Shown here in pieces: positions 5,186 to 5,568 of a DNA stretch of 5,568 bases. The stretch's first letter is position 1, and each line of letters begins with the position of its first letter. The stretch comes from Verrucomicrobiota bacterium (GTDB lineage Bacteria > Verrucomicrobiota > Verrucomicrobiia > Limisphaerales > UBA9464): assembly GCA_947454295.1 (NCBI GenBank), contig CANGMO010000193.1, positions 1-5,568 of the forward strand, read 5' to 3'. The notes below the pieces were generated by a model. That model was not told where the DNA came from, did not search any database, and saw only the letters and a list, made by a program, of their open reading frames with translations. Position numbers and translations under genes: made by a program.

Positions 5186-5568
5186 ATGAATTCCACTTCA
5201 ACGTTCGGTACCCGGCCCCAGGTCAACTCGCATGTCGCACGCTTTGTGGACGAGGCGGTTGCCCTCACGCAGCCCGACCAGGTGTTCTGGTGTGACGGGA
5301 GCGAGGCGGAACGCGACCACCTTCGGGCACTGGCGGTGAAGGAGGGGGTGCTGATCCCGCTGAATCAGGAAAAACTGCCGGGGTGCTTCTACCACCGCTC
5401 CAATCCCAACGATGTGGCGCGGGTGGAGCAGTGCACCTACATCTGCACCGAAACCGAGGAGGAGGCGGGGCCGACCAACAACTGGGCGGATCCGGACTCC
5501 ATGCGGCTGCGGCTCCGCGATCTGGCGCGTGGCGGTATGCGGGGGCGGACGATGTACGTGGTGCCCTA
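5186..5568 (+). CDS. pckG: GTP-dependent phosphoenolpyruvate carboxykinase, 5' part (cut by window end)
   Basis: The first 127 codons of a cytoplasmic PEPCK that interconverts oxaloacetate plus GTP with PEP, CO2 and GDP, the entry step of gluconeogenesis. The frame stays open to the window edge, so the gene is partial; full-length family members are about 600 aa. Diagnostic GTP-PEPCK features are VFWCDGSEAE (33-42), HRSNPNDVARVE (70-81) with R79 at the position of the substrate-binding Arg of vertebrate PEPCK (R87), the C-T-Y-I-C segment (83-87), EEAGPTNNWADP (92-103), and GGMRGRTMYVVP (116-127). The ATP-dependent PckA family lacks these motifs. The ATG at 5186 gives an N-terminus of normal length relative to these motifs, although no clear Shine-Dalgarno precedes it. 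The catalytic kinase loops and the P-loop-like motif lie beyond the window and cannot be checked. It is transcribed away from the beta-propeller gene. Confidence 0.95.
   Translation, partial: MNSTSTFGTRPQVNSHVARFVDEAVALTQPDQVFWCDGSEAERDHLRALAVKEGVLIPLNQEKLPGCFYHRSNPNDVARVEQCTYICTETEEEAGPTNNWADPDSMRLRLRDLARGGMRGRTMYVVP

Overview
This GC-rich window is chromosomal housekeeping sequence from a Gram-negative-type bacterium, most likely in the Verrucomicrobiota or the wider PVC group. That placement is inference from three things. One is a stand-alone 'lipid-A-disaccharide synthase N-terminal' (LAB_N) membrane protein. Another is a secreted PQQ-like beta-propeller protein of a style common in Planctomycetes and Verrucomicrobia. 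The third is a GTP-type PEP carboxykinase, together with weak or absent Shine-Dalgarno sequences before several genes. There is no 16S rRNA or other decisive marker here.

Bases 18-2850 (+) hold a tightly packed five-gene run that looks like one operon: dapA, dapB, folK, and two small single-pass membrane proteins of 93 and 113 aa. Gaps are 10 nt (dapA-dapB), a 20-nt overlap (dapB-folK), 19 nt (folK to the first small gene) and 1 nt (between the small genes). DapA and DapB catalyse consecutive steps from aspartate semialdehyde towards diaminopimelate (peptidoglycan) and lysine. FolK makes the pyrophosphorylated pterin precursor of folate. The two small proteins have no recognised function, but they share an architecture and a similar C-terminal motif, so they may be diverged tandem duplicates.

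Bases 2851-3005 are a 155-nt intergenic stretch between convergent genes. It contains a short 8-bp-period tandem repeat and weak inverted repeats, but no convincing intrinsic terminator.

Bases 3006-5073 (-) hold two genes on the opposite strand. Upstream is a 520-aa secreted PQQ-like beta-propeller protein. After a 97-100-nt spacer comes a 134-aa LAB_N membrane protein with a C-terminal four-cysteine zinc ribbon. Both appear to start with GTG.

Bases 5074-5185 are a divergent intergenic region. From 5186 to the window end lies the 5' part of a GTP-dependent phosphoenolpyruvate carboxykinase gene (pckG), cut by the window edge. No RNA genes, mobile elements, CRISPR arrays or phage-like features were seen, and no stretch over 300 nt lacks a gene. 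The best candidates for something undescribed are the paired small membrane proteins and the LAB_N-zinc ribbon fusion.
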